From Poecilobothrus nobilitatus (lineage: Eukaryota > Arthropoda > Insecta > Diptera > Dolichopodidae): a stretch of DNA of 64,000 bases. The DNA is taken from contig OX352773.1 of NCBI GenBank assembly GCA_947095535.1, positions 85,036,670-85,100,669 of the forward strand, in the 5' to 3' direction. The position numbers and the translations under genes are program-made. Positions 1 through 11,750 of this stretch are shown piece after piece. Within the stretch, counting starts at the first letter, position 1. Each line of letters opens with the position of its first letter. The notes under the pieces were generated by a model that searched no databases, had not been told where the DNA came from, and saw nothing but the letters and a program-made list of their open reading frames with translations.

Positions 1-3000
1 GTTCTGGTTGTTTTTCTCGTCAAATTTCATTGCTTTAGCTTTACAGTAGAAGTTTTGTACAGAGAGAGACGTACGGCCAGAAGCGCAAAATCAACTAATA
101 AGCAATTTAAAAAATTTTTAAATGTGATAAAAAGGATAAAAACTTTTTCTTGTTAAATTATGTCGTGACATTACAAATTGCATAAAAAAAAGCGTTTGCA
201 TGCAATACAAATACACATAAAATTTGCATTGTAAAACCGATGTTTCGCGTCTAAATGTAATACAATTTAGAACAATTTTTCGCCGGTTAAATAACAATTC
301 AAATTCACTATCAAATTGTCAAAGATAAAAAGTGTTCAGAAAATTTTAGATGGAAAAATTTTAAACAAACGCACACCGTAGAAGGTGTACAAACTGTCGT
401 AATGCAATTTGGATCATGATACTTTGTAAAAAGCTTTTGTTTTACAATTTGGATCATAAGACTTTGCATCGGACGCTTTATTTATGCAAAATAGATGTCA
501 CGGATAATCTTAAATGATTAGAAAATTTCAAAAATAAAAAAAAAAGGAATTTAATTCAATTAGATCTGAATTTTTATAATAGATTTATAATATAATCAAT
601 TCTGACCATAATCTTAGCTATATCAAAATAATGAAATTTCAAACTATATTTTTGCATATTATTTTTATAATTGAAACACACACTCCTAATTGTAGTTTTA
701 CAAAACTATTATTTTATTTTTACTTCTAATATATCCTTAAATAACTTTTAAATGGCATACCTCATTAAGACATTACTCTGTCATAACAGTAACACTAAAA
801 TTTTAGATATATCCAAAAGGTATCATTAAAAAATTCACTCTCAAAATTCTTTAATTTAAGAATTTTTAACATCTTTAATCGTTTTCATTATAAGTTTCCC
901 ATTTATTTTTATTAGACAAAATACAATTTTTTTGATATGGTATAAGTTTAGTTAAATAAAAAAAAGGAAGTGGGAAGCTTAAATGAATGAAAGTATTTTG
1001 AACAGTTTTCCTTTCCTTTAAATAGCTTTCTATTACTTTAATAGTTTTACCAAAAAAAAAAAACCATTTCCATAAAATCTTATTATGATTCGATTTATTC
1101 TTTGATTCTTGCAATTGAGTTGTTCTATTTATTACTAATCTTTTTATGTTATCTTGTTTTAAAAATCGAATACCAAAAATAGTTCATCTTTAAATAAAAA
1201 AAAATCACTTTGTTTTTATGATATTGATATTATAATTTCTTTTTTAATTAGAGATCGTACCATTATTATTATTATTTCAAGCGAAAGAAAGAATAGAAAA
1301 TCAAAATCCTAGTTATCATACAAGATCCATGTATCATTCAGATTTATCATAATATAAAAATCGTGCTCACTATAATTATTTTATTTTTATTTTAAATTTA
1401 AATATTTAAGAAGATAATAATTATTATTAAAGAAATAAAAACACTATAGAGGGTATATATATCGAAATTTGACTGTATAATATATTTTCCTTTCTGTTGA
1501 GTGGAATATCAATAGAATTAACAATTATTTAATCTATCTGAAAAACTGAATTTTGCGTTATTTTTTCTTTGAATGGATAAAATTTAAAAATTTTAACCGT
1601 ACGATTTTCCTTTATGTGTTAGTTATACGGAAATTATCACAAAAATCGCCCGACGCCTGACGCCTCTGTTAGTTTCAACAATTACTTCTCAATTTTTATT
1701 AAAATAGAAAAATAATTTTAATGTATTTTTTAAATCTATTTTATTTTTGTTTGCAAAACAATTTTTATTTGTTTATTCATTGTCAGTACAGACTGTATAC
1801 TGCAATCTTAATTCCATATCTCCTAATTAATTCCTTTATACTGCAATCTTATACTTAATAATTAATTCCTCCAACATTGGTTTACTCTAATCCCATAATT
1901 GGTTCCAGTCTATCTAATATAAGATTTTGAAATATTTAAAAATAATTTACCGTTAATGACTAGACTTTTCACTTTAAATTTTTAAAGAAATTTTTAAAGA
2001 AATTTTTGAAGTGAAAAAAAAAAAACAGAAACAAAATATTTAAACATTAATTTTACCATACTTTGTATTTATTTATTTATTTTTACAAATATCCTAAAGA
2101 TATATTATTTTTATAAAAGGTAATATTGTCTTATAATATAGACTTAAGTAAAACAAAAACAAAATACTATTAAACTAAATATAATTTACATAAGACCTTT
2201 TAAAAAAGACCTTGGAATTTTAATGATTATTTACATTTGTTATTTCTTTGGTAACGATTAAAATATTCACAATAAAAGTCAAAATTTATTTTGCTTTAAA
2301 CCAATATGAGCGAAAAAGCAGACATTATAGGTAATAAAAATATTTTCTAGTCATGAAAAATGAATTATAGTTAAATTGTGACTAACATGGAAAACGGTGA
2401 AACGGTTTAGTAAAGGATATTAATACCAAATCTAAACATTTTTGAGTTTATTCAAATTGAAATCAGTACCTATTTTAATTAAATATATCTATATATAACT
2501 AAAATATATTTTTTTAAGAGAATGAGTGGAAATCGTCGGGAGCAGAGTTATAATTTGAAAATGTATATGATTACTGTAATTAAAAGCTTTAGAAAATATA
2601 GTAATAGTTTTTGCTTCATATACTCGTTACTTCTTGCAATTCTTATTGCCAAATATCTTTTCCATCATTTAAAGATTTTCTGATTTCCTTTTTAATTGTA
2701 CCATCTATTCTGCTACATATTATGTTTCCAGTAGAATAAGAAAGAAATAAGAAAAAAAAGAAGCAAGACACAGCATAAGATCCATATTCATATTTAATTA
2801 TTCTACATCCAACGAAGCAAACACAAACTATAGAACACATAGTCTTATAATATTCTTTGTTTTTAATTTTTTATCATATATTTTTTTCTTATTTAGGTTT
2901 ATACCCTCCTTCTAATAGTAAGATAATTCTTATGATAAAAACGAGGAAGAATACAGTTGCCCTTGTCAACTATTAAATACCCGTACGAACACTTATCTAA

Positions 3001-3849
3001 TCTTTTTAATTTTTCATTATTTTAAAATAATTTGGGTGAGTAATTTTAAAAAGTTCTACGGTTTCTGTATGATTCTTCCAAAACAGATTCTAATCTACCA
3101 CCTAACCATTATCAATCCAAAACTTTTCCAAATAATGCTTATAGTACCAGTATTTTAATACTAAGAGGCAAAACTACATATTATATAAATTTATACTTAC
3201 TTACTACAAAATAGCAAATTAATTTGTATATCAAAAATCAACATTCAAAACAAAATTAATTAATAGTATTCTTTAAATTAAAGACGTATTGCAAGGAGAT
3301 AATTGCTGTCACAATTTTATAGTTCCCATTGATAAGTGATAAAGGAAAATACGAAATACTAAAATATGAAAAAGAAGTAAACTTGAACTTGGAAGAATCT
3401 TTCAATGCAGGTTTAGAAATTATTTATAATTAAAACTTTGTAATTTTTATAGTTTTATCTAAAGAATATTCCACATTTAATTTCTTTCATTTTGCTTTTT
3501 AATATTTATATTTTACATCATTAATTATATCTTATATTTCTAAATTTTTCAAAAACATTCAACATTGAAATTAAAAAATCATTCAATGTTTCACTTAAAT
3601 TATCATTGTAATATGTACTACTTTCTATTTTTTTTATATTAATCATAAAAAACTTTGAATATATTTTGTTGTTTTTCTACTTAGTTTTAGGCTACTTTAG
3701 GCTATGTTTAGGATACAAACGTAGTTTAGAGTTTTAGGCTACGTTTAGGGTACAAAAATATTACCTGTAATGACTCATATATTTTCAGAGAGCTAACTTC
3801 TCTAAAAATTTTAAGTTTCTAACTTAAACAGTTTGGAAGATAGAAGGAG
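1..3849. other. AT-rich stretch without a recognisable gene
   Basis: No reading frame here resembles a known protein; the open frames are short and low-complexity. Visible small-scale structure: a near-identical 22-bp direct repeat at 405-426 and 445-466, a duplicated ACTGCAATCTTA motif near 1798 and 1841, and repeated TTTTAGGCTAC motifs between about 3683 and 3760. Otherwise I see nothing. Confidence 0.6.
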
Positions 3850-4190
3850 TCAAGAGTTTTGCAAAATTTAAGTTTTGCATAACAGTAAATTTAGACACCG
3901 TATGACACAAGTATATATTTATTATATATATATATATATTTGTAAAGCTCATAAAAGTAGCTATCGTTTGGCGCTTTCAGATTGCAGATACATATACATA
4001 CATAACTTATAACTTGTGTTATATGTAACAGTTTAAATACAGAGCTTTTTCGAACTTTGGAGGGCTGTAGCTTTGTAACGGATGGGGCTAAAGAAAAAAG
4101 CATTTCCATAAAATTGATATGTATATGAAGCAGTTAAAATTTCATAGTTCTACTTTAAACGATGTAGAACTTCTGAAAATATTTATAAAA
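3850..4190 (-). repeat. Dispersed repeat R1, fragment
   Basis: Read on the minus strand this matches the first part of the R1 family seen in full at 33755-35060: the ACTTCTACAYCG start, a run on the theme 'gagctacagccc...aactttgaaaaagc', and the 'accgttatgtgaaa' motif. It is diverged and holds a (TA)n run near 3920-3940. It abuts an R2-like segment on its 5' side (in repeat orientation). Confidence 0.55.
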
Positions 4191-4445
4191 ATGATGGAGT
4201 TTTTCACCTCGGATCGGATCTCAACCAAACAAAAATAGGGATCCTACAAATTGATTCAAGAATATTTATGTTAATTTCAAGGCTCTAGCTTTCTGAGTTT
4301 TTGAGTTATCTTGTTGACGGGCAGACGAACAGACGGGCGGACGGACGGAGCTTAATCCACTTAAAATTTAATTCTGATCCGATCCATAGCTTTAAAGGTA
4401 TACCTAGCGAGGAGTTACAAACGGAGGAGCAATTTTAATATACTC
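4191..4445 (-). repeat. R2-like dispersed repeat fragment
   Basis: Minus-strand sequence carries the landmarks of the R2 family (copies at 44961, 57979, 61311): GGATCGGATCAGAAT, then TCCGTCCGTCCGCCCGTCTG, then 'gataactcaaaaa'. The G/C-rich 'gacgggcggacggacgg' block at about 4318-4346 stands out in the AT-rich background. No coding capacity. Confidence 0.5.
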
Positions 4446-5464
4446 GATACTTAATGTACGGCTGTAATAACGTTTCATTTTTATAATCCAAGTTGCTTTT
4501 TTACAATAGCGATTACATTCGAAATGTATTGAAACCAATATTCAATTATCTGTTCACGTACCGTTATAATATTCCGAATTTTTTTTCCAATCATAAATTT
4601 GTCATTTATACAATCTTATATAATAATATATCCTTTTAATATATTAATATATCCTTTTAATTATTTCTTAATAATAATATTCGATATTTTTTGGAAGCAC
4701 CACAAAACAAACTAAAAAAGAACAAAAAAAAGCACATTTATATTACTTTTAAATTTTTGAATCCCTTTTTTTTCATATTCCTCAATGCATTTTATAATAT
4801 CCCAAATAAAATAAATGATTATTTAACGAGTAAATGATTATAATATTCCTTAAAGGCTGTTGCTCTTTCAACTCTCTTTTATAATGTTGTTTTAATTATA
4901 AGCAATTTTCACATCTGCAAAAATCAATGATTCTGGGACTAAAAGTTTAAATAATGATGATAATATTTTAGACTTCGACGAATTAAAATCGATAAAAAAA
5001 GGTATCCAGTGAATAAGGACATTATATTGATGAGACAAAATGTAACGTTTTTGTTAGTTATGAAAATTTTAATTTTTTTATTTTTCGACATTTTTCAAAT
5101 TTTTTTGTTATTTGAAACTACACCATTTATGCCAAAAGTATGTTAACGAATTAAATCTATAAATTTGCTTTCAGGACAAACTGTATAATATATATACATA
5201 AATAATACATAATGGAGCCAATGAATTATGATATTTAAGAGTGAATAGAATAGTAGTTTCTCATTTTATTTCCTACGTTTTTTTTTTGTTTGTCGTGAAT
5301 ATGTCCTAAATTGTTTCGGTGTTTTTTGCTCTGTTGCCCTCATACCTATTTAGTGTAGTAGATAGATGTTTTAAATGTGTGCCAAGTAAGTTAGGTTAAA
5401 AATATTAAATTGGCTTTATTTACTATGATACTATAAATTTATTGACTAGTGTACGCATAAGGTA
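4446..5464. other. AT-rich stretch without a recognisable gene
   Basis: Nothing recognisable. A duplicated AATATATCCTTTTAAT motif lies near 4625-4660, and poly-T/poly-A runs are common. Confidence 0.6.
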
Positions 5465-5473
5465 TAAATATAT

Positions 5474-6223
5474 GGCGGAATAAAATAACGTCGCAGGAAA
5501 AAATGAAATAAAGCTCTAAAATTTTATATATTTTTTTTTTGCGGTGTTATTTCGTTCTCTTGTGGCGTTATTTCATTTCTTTGCGGTATCATTTCATTCG
5601 GCAGCGTTATTTCATTTATAAGTTTAAAGGTGTTGTACAACATTTTTTTTGTTAGTGCAGATATGTGGTATTTAAATTAAATAAGACAAGTAATTACTTT
5701 GTATAAATATGTCACAATTTATAAAAGAAAACTTACTAATTGACATATAAAAATGTCAAAATGTAATGCCTCTATGCGATGACGTACATTAGTGTTGATT
5801 TTACAGTTGGATTCAAAATCAGGATTGCCGCTATTTCCAGAATATTTGGTAAATGTATACGCGCGATTCTCAATTAAGGGAGATTCTAGACTTGGATTCA
5901 AAATCAAGGTGTTCAATTTTTCTAGAATATTTATACATATATACGTATATGCGTTATCGTGAATTAGGGTGATTTCATTCAATACTCAATAAAATTTATT
6001 TAGTTTGTTTTAGTTTTTAAATTAATGTTAGGGCGAAATCTTTTTGTTATTTCAGTTTAAAATGCAAGAATGAAATAGCACCGCATTAAAAGGAAATAAC
6101 TCCACAATACAATGAAATAATACCGTAACAAAATGCAATAACGCCGCAAAAAAAATTTTATTTGGTGCATTATTTCATTTTGGTTTGAGGCTTTATTTCA
6201 TTTCGGTGTTATTTCATACCGCC
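5474..6223. mobile_element. Foldback element FB1, Mutator-like, non-autonomous
   Basis: The element begins GGCGGAATAAAATAAC and ends in the inverted counterpart (ATTTCATACCGCC). It is flanked on both sides by the exact 9-bp direct repeat TAAATATAT (5465-5473 and 6224-6232). The terminal inverted repeats are about 150 bp and consist of tandem sub-repeats on the theme GGCGTTATTTCATTT (left roughly 5474-5625, right roughly 6060-6223). The core holds two tandem units of about 85 bp starting at 5807 and 5892 (TTGGATTCAAAATCA...GAATATTT...). Nine-base duplications and long inverted ends are typical of the Mutator (MuDR) superfamily; no transposase is present, so it would have to move in trans. Two relatives, FB2 and FB3, occur in this window. 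Superfamily assignment is inference from the duplication length and end structure. Confidence 0.8.
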
Positions 6224-6232
6224 TAAATATAT

Positions 6233-6837
6233 GTATGTGTATAACTAAAACTACTCTCCTCAAAGATATAAATTTTTATTTTTGTTTGTTTTTTGTTGAG
6301 AGATGTTAAAATGTTTTTTTACCATTTTTTTCTTTGTTGAAAAATTGAAGAACATTTATCAAATTTTGATTGTATTTTAAAATTTAACTTCTTTTTTGGT
6401 TATTTATGTTGAACTAAATTATAATAATTTGGTATTGAAGGTTATATCACTTCTTTTTCAAATAAATTTTACCAATTAAATGGTTTTTATTTACAATTTC
6501 TTTTCAGTTAAAAATAAATAACTGATAATATTGCTTAAAGCAAGTGGTAAACTTTTTTTTAAATTATGCTGGTCCAATTTAGCTTTGGTCTTATCTAAAA
6601 TTCATTATTATTGTATTTTATATGTTGTCATCTCTTTTTAAAATTCATAGCCTTTATTTTGATTAGGTTTTTTTGAGTTCAGTTTGTTCTAAATTTTTAA
6701 CTTAAGGCTTAAATCATTTCTTCAGTTTAAAAATTAAAACTTTCCATAATTCTTTGAGTCATTTACAAAAGTTTTAAATAATTTTGTATCTTATAAAACT
6801 GAACAAGATGGGAATTTAACAAAAAAAAAAAAAAAAA
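6233..6837. other. AT-rich stretch without a recognisable gene
   Basis: Nothing recognisable; ends in a long A-run (about 6819-6840) that borders the R1 copy. Confidence 0.6.
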
Positions 6838-7690
6838 ATAAGGCAGAATGTAAAGACACGGTTTTTAAAGGCGAACATTTTCAAAAAGACAATAAGAACT
6901 GTTTGGAATTTTGACTTGCAAACAAAATTTGAAAATTTTCTTAGAATTTCATAAAAAAACAGAAAATGTCTAAAATAAAGAGACAATTTCTTCAATTATA
7001 AGGGAACTTCCAATAAATAAACCATTAACACAATGTAAGATAATTAAGTTGAAGCTTTAATTTTTGCCTTTTATTTTGAAAAAAAATGTACAACTGTCTA
7101 AGTTAAATTTGTTTAAAAAAAGCAAAACTTCCATTTTTGAGCTCGAATAGTCCTTAAACAGAGAGTACAACTTCATACTGGCAACATAATGATAAATTTG
7201 AATACTAAATTGCAAATTATTACATAATTTTGATATTGTTTCATAAAGGTAAGAAAAGTTTCGGTCTTCAAGAGATTTTAACTGTAAAACTACTACGCAG
7301 AATCTGACATATATACATTTCAAAATAGGGCCTTTTTGCAACTTTGAGGGGCTGTAACTCCGTAACGCTATACAACTAAGAGAAATGGTAAACATACGTA
7401 AACATATATTACTAGAGCTTTAATTTGTATGCCTTGCCGAAGAAAAATGTGTACAGGTGTCTAAATATAGAAAATTTTCAATTTTTGAAAATGTTAACCA
7501 GAACTTGAAATATAAATATTTAACAATAGGGCTTTTTCAAAATTTGAGAGGCTGTAGCTCCGTAATGTACGGGGTTACATGAAAAAAAATTGTTCTACCG
7601 CATTAATATTTTTATGTGACCTACCTATGGTTAAAATTGCGTTGCTCTATCTTTAACGATATACAAGTTTTGAGACGGATGGTTGGCCGG
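6838..7690 (-). repeat. Dispersed repeat R1
   Basis: Minus-strand R1 copy. It starts (in + coordinates) at the family's conserved 3' boundary, 'aaggcagaatgtaaa', and runs to the 'gatatacaagttttgagacgg' region that corresponds to the family's 5' GTCCGTCC/'acaaaacttcta' start. Two internal modules are visible, each with GGGGCTGTAACTCCGTAACG-type text (about 7345 and 7548). The 112-residue open frame over it is part of the repeat and not a gene. Confidence 0.7.
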
Positions 7691-8763
7691 AATGTGTGAA
7701 TCTACTACACGCACGCACGTTTTAAATTTTTTTTGGAAATGTATTAAAAAAAAGTTTTTCAAAACAAAAACAAAAAAAATTAGACAATAATTTGTCATTG
7801 TATAAAACACATATAGCCTGTAGTTTTTTTTTTTTTGATTGCAGAATTAACCTTTTACCAAAATCACAACTATAAAAGTTGAAGGAAGGTTGAAGGAACA
7901 TGTAATAGTGGAAAACAACATATTTATAGTGAATGAAAACAAAATAATATGAAAAATTTCCAATTTTTCTATCCTGCTAAAAAAACGGAGAAAATTACGA
8001 AATTGTAATAATTATGATATTGAAATCTATTGAATCAAAATTGATGAAGTAATTTTTTAACATCAAAATGACCCTATATGGTCCTTCCTATCAGCAAAAA
8101 GAAAAAAAAAAACTGAAAGAATTAATAATAAAAGCCAAAGTTAACCTAGAGAATAAAAAGAAGATAAAGAAAATTTAGTTTGTGTGATTCTGTGTTTTTT
8201 TTGTATAATGTAATTGAACCTAACATTAAATCTGTACGGTCACGTACCTAAAATAGAACAAAATATAATTCATATCTATCTAGGTATATTTCTATTATAT
8301 ATTATAATAATATGTATCTATAATCTATACTTTATTTTATACAATAATATAATTTTGTTTATATGGTTATTCTAGGATAACCAAAAAATTCCTTTTTGTT
8401 TTCATTTTTATTTTCACTTTAATGGCTTCCAGAAAATATTGCTGTTCCTTTACGGTTTTATTTCTTGTGCTTTTGGGTTATATCATGATTTCCTTCATCT
8501 AAACATTCTATAGGCTTTTTTTTGCCCTTTTTCAGCCTAATATCATCTGAAGAAAAATATTAAATATATGTACAAAATACAAATACATGAAATAATATTA
8601 TTATATAATAAAATATAACATATGTATATATTTACAGTGATTAACAAAATAAGATGAACAAAATTTTAATAAGATAAATTTTATCACAAAAACCAGTTAT
8701 ATTATTTATATACATAATTATTCCTCTTTCTGTTTATTCCTTCATGATATTTTATCGATATCG
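7691..8763. other. AT-rich stretch without a recognisable gene
   Basis: No gene recognised. A short frame at about 8421-8498 reads like a hydrophobic leader (MASRKYCCSFTVLFLVLLGY) but stops after 26 codons with no convincing splice donor, so I do not call it. Confidence 0.55.
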
Positions 8764-9310
8764 ATACTCTTTTATACTGGCTATTCAATCCGCAATTGGG
8801 TGATGATGCAGAACGCATGTTCAAAATCACTGATGAGATGGATTTAGAAGATTCTTATTTTCCGTATCAAGTAGATTTGGAACTGACAAAAAAATCCCCC
8901 TATTCACCTACGGTCAATTAGTCAATGTACTTTTTTTGTTTTTCTGTATCAGTGTTCTTGACTGATGTACGAGGTCAAAACGCTCGTATGCTGCTTGATC
9001 AAAACATACCTGGAAACGTTGTGAATGCAAAGATTTTAGGATACGTATACTCTAAAAAAGCTATTATGTCAAAGCAATATGAAGAAGATAATCAGATAAG
9101 CGAAGACATTAAAATGGTCAGCGGACCATAAACAACAGAAGGCGATGGTCTGAGGGACGCAGATGATGATGAAGTGAGTCTTATAAGTTCGTTGTGTGAA
9201 GCAGCAGATCTTGAAACTGAAGAGCCAAGTGGAGACGACTCCGTAGCCTGGAAGACCACTACAAAAGTATCAAAGAAGGAATCAAAGACCCACGAAAGGG
9301 AACATTAGGA
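8764..9310 (+). pseudogene. Unidentified coding remnant, broken
   Basis: The base composition becomes more balanced here and three plus-strand segments read like ordinary protein. The first, about 8773-8922, includes NPQLGDDAERMFKITDEMD and ends in a stop. The second, about 8952-9128, includes RGQNARMLLDQNIPGNVVNA and ends in a stop. The third, about 9150-9305, is acidic, then ends SKKESKTHERE before a stop. An AATAAA-like signal follows near 9403-9410. The composition is charged and non-repetitive, unlike the surrounding filler, which suggests decayed coding DNA, perhaps a processed pseudogene or part of a mobile element. I do not recognise the family and cannot name a function. It may also be a small cluster of real exons, but I see no clear splice sites. 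Confidence 0.35.
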
Positions 9311-10810
9311 GAATATTACAAAACTAACCTATTTTCCTGTATCCTTTTTTACACCGAATTTAATTTGAAGACAAATGTTTTTACCAGAAGTAAACCTTTA
9401 AAGAAATAAATATTATATAAATAAATATACTTACTTATAAGCAATTTATTTAATTTTGTTTTTTTTTTTTTGAAACATAAACAACTCAATCTATAGAAAA
9501 ACCGCTTTTCACACTAGAATTAACATTAGTTTTATTATTATTATTATTATCCCACCCGCAGAAAACAAATATTTAAAGTATTAGAAATAACAAAAAAAAG
9601 CACTAATAAAAATCAAAACAACAAAAAAAAAAATATTTGTTTTCTGTACCAAATGTAAACAAATTTTCATAGGAAAAACTAGAACAAGTTTTTCTTGAAA
9701 ATTTCTTGAAGTTGTCTAAAATTGTTTTATTTAATATTATTGAGAAATTTCAATAAATTCATAAAAAAAAATATTTTATACCCAAAAAAAAAAAACCAAA
9801 CATTGACATCAAAAGGATATCTTTAAACTTTAAAAGCAAAAGGATATTATTATAAAAAAGGATATATTTGTTTGGTTCTGTATATTAATATGATCGCCAT
9901 ATAAAGTAAAAAATATCTTTTTTTCTATTTGCTAGAATTAAAATATGTAAATATATTGAAGTGAGAGAGAGACAACAAACACGGGGATTTAAGTGAATAT
10001 TTTAATATGTATATTTTATTAATTTAATATTTATTCTTTGATTTGGTTAAAATTCCGTTTTTGTTCTTCTACCCTTTAGTTTCAGATTTTTTTGTTGTTA
10101 AAATAAGTTATCAAAAACTTCACTGAAAAAATCTATTGATCCTTTCTAAGAAGGAATGGATTGTTGTCTGGTTTTACATTTTTCCCAGTAAATTCTTGAA
10201 GTACTTCTTAAGTTTTAAGTATCTACAGTTGTATTGTTTTGACATTATCTTAAACTTCTTCATATAAATTGAAGCCAAACTAATATTCAACAATAATAAT
10301 AACAACAACAACAACAATAAACATATTGTTGAAAATGAAATTTAAATCACTCTATGACAATTTTTAGATATAAACAATCATGAAACAAAAAGGGAAAGTT
10401 CAAAATTATTTATTTAAAATATTTTTTGAGTCGATTTCAATATGTTCGATATTTTAACAAAGAAACAGTGCTATTTATCCCGATATAAATTTGAAAAATA
10501 AAATTTGTAGAAATGAAAATCTCCATTTATTTGTTTATGTACAAAAAAGACACATATTATTAAAATTTCGAATAAATAAGGAAAAAAAATTTAGATACAA
10601 ATTCCATTAAAATCTTATTATGTTAATTAGGTATATCGTAATTTTAGTATAGTTGTTTTCTCTATTGATATGAACAACATATAAAGTTTTATATTAAACG
10701 TCGAAAATTATAGTATGTATATTAAATAATTTGGTATTGATTATGATTTAGAATAGACTGATATAATACTGAATTTCATGGAACATTAACTTCGATCACA
10801 TATACATATA
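9311..10810. other. AT-rich stretch without a recognisable gene
   Basis: Only simple sequence is visible: an ATT run at about 9533-9550 and an AAC/AAT run at about 10291-10320. No gene or element recognised. Confidence 0.6.
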
Positions 10811-11040
10811 GCATTTTTTTGTCAAATTCAGGTATTTACTAAATATTTTCAGTTATTTACTAAATATTTTCAATTTTTTGCTAAATATATTCAGGTATTT
10901 GCCAAATAAATTCAAGTTTTTTTTTTTGGAATTCAGAGTTTCACTGAATGAATTCAGCTTTTTACTAAATAATTTCAGATTTTTTTTTGGAATTCCGATT
11001 TTTACTAAATAAATTCTAGATAATTTTTTTAATTTAAAAA
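10811..11040 (+). mobile_element. Orphan left end of the Tc1-like element family
   Basis: Starting GCATTTTTTTGTCAAATTCA just after TATA, this segment repeats the left terminal repeat of the element at 11181 in the same orientation: units on the theme TTTACTAAATAAATTCAG separated by poly-T. No matching right end follows before the next left end. It is therefore a broken, probably older, copy or a duplicated end. The sequence after it (11041-11160) is inverted with respect to 11640-11755. Confidence 0.7.
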
Positions 11041-11180
11041 ATTTTAAAAAATTTAAAGCTTGTCCAACTTTAACTATTTTTTAACATTAAAAGTGTGATA
11101 AAAATAAAAGTACCTATTTTAATTAGCAAATAGAAATTAAGGGCTCCAGGAGTTCTTATATCTGTTCTGTTTTATATATA

Positions 11181-11420
11181 GCATTTTCTGGTCAAATTCA
11201 GGTATTTACTAAATATCCTCAGATATTTACTAAATATAATCAGGTTTTTGCTAAATATATTCAGGTCTTTACTAAATAAATTCAGATTTTTTATTTTAAA
11301 AATCAGATTTTTACTAAATGAATTCAGATTTTTTTTTTTTGGAATTCAGATTTTTTTTTTTGGAATTCCGATTTTTACTAAATAAATTCAGATAATTTTT
11401 TTAATTCAAAAACTGTAAAA
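11181..11420 (+). repeat. Left terminal repeat of the Tc1-like element
   Basis: About seven to nine imperfect sub-repeats on the theme TTTACTAAATAAATTCAG alternate with T-runs. The right counterpart, inverted, is 14753-15043 (again at 18890-19180 in copy B). Repeated transposase-binding blocks in long terminal repeats are known in IR/DR-type Tc1 elements, but this many units is unusual. Confidence 0.8.
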
Positions 11421-11574
11421 ATTAAAACCTTTTATTGATAAACATGTATATAAAAATTCTTAAGTTTTATTAAATTTGCTTAATTAAATTATAATTTATC
11501 AAAAAAATTAAATTGTTTTGTCATAATTGATTAAAACTATTAACGTTGACTGGCGCTTATTACTTAGTTATTCC

Positions 11575-11750
11575 AACTTTGACCACCTGGTTTTTATCAT
11601 TAAAATGGCCTACAAACACATATGTCACTTTTATTTTTATATAAGGATAAACTCATGGAGCCCTTCATTTTGCAAAAATTTCTATTTTCTAACTAAAATA
11701 GGTACTTTAATTTTTATTACATTTTTAATGTTAAAAAGTGGTCAAAGTTA
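11575..11750. repeat. Imperfect palindrome inside the Tc1-like element
   Basis: CAACTTTGACCAC at about 11577 is inverted as GTGGTCAAAGTT at about 11737-11748, with further pairing inward (CATTAAAAT with ATTTTTAATG). The right arm (11640-11755) is also an inverted match of 11050-11160, outside the element's left end. Three copies of one roughly 100-bp block therefore lie close together in two orientations. Confidence 0.6.

Noticed and set aside
7057..7395. 112-codon minus-strand frame
   Set aside because: Falls within an R1 repeat; the frame is not kept open in the other R1 copies.
8421..8498. Short frame resembling a signal peptide
   Set aside because: Ends after 26 codons with no clear splice donor or continuation; a short hydrophobic frame is expected by chance in AT-rich DNA.
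10820..11420. CRISPR-like or satellite array of spaced repeats
   Set aside because: Spacers are poly-T, units are imperfect, and the block is inverted at 14753-15043, so it is a transposon terminal repeat.
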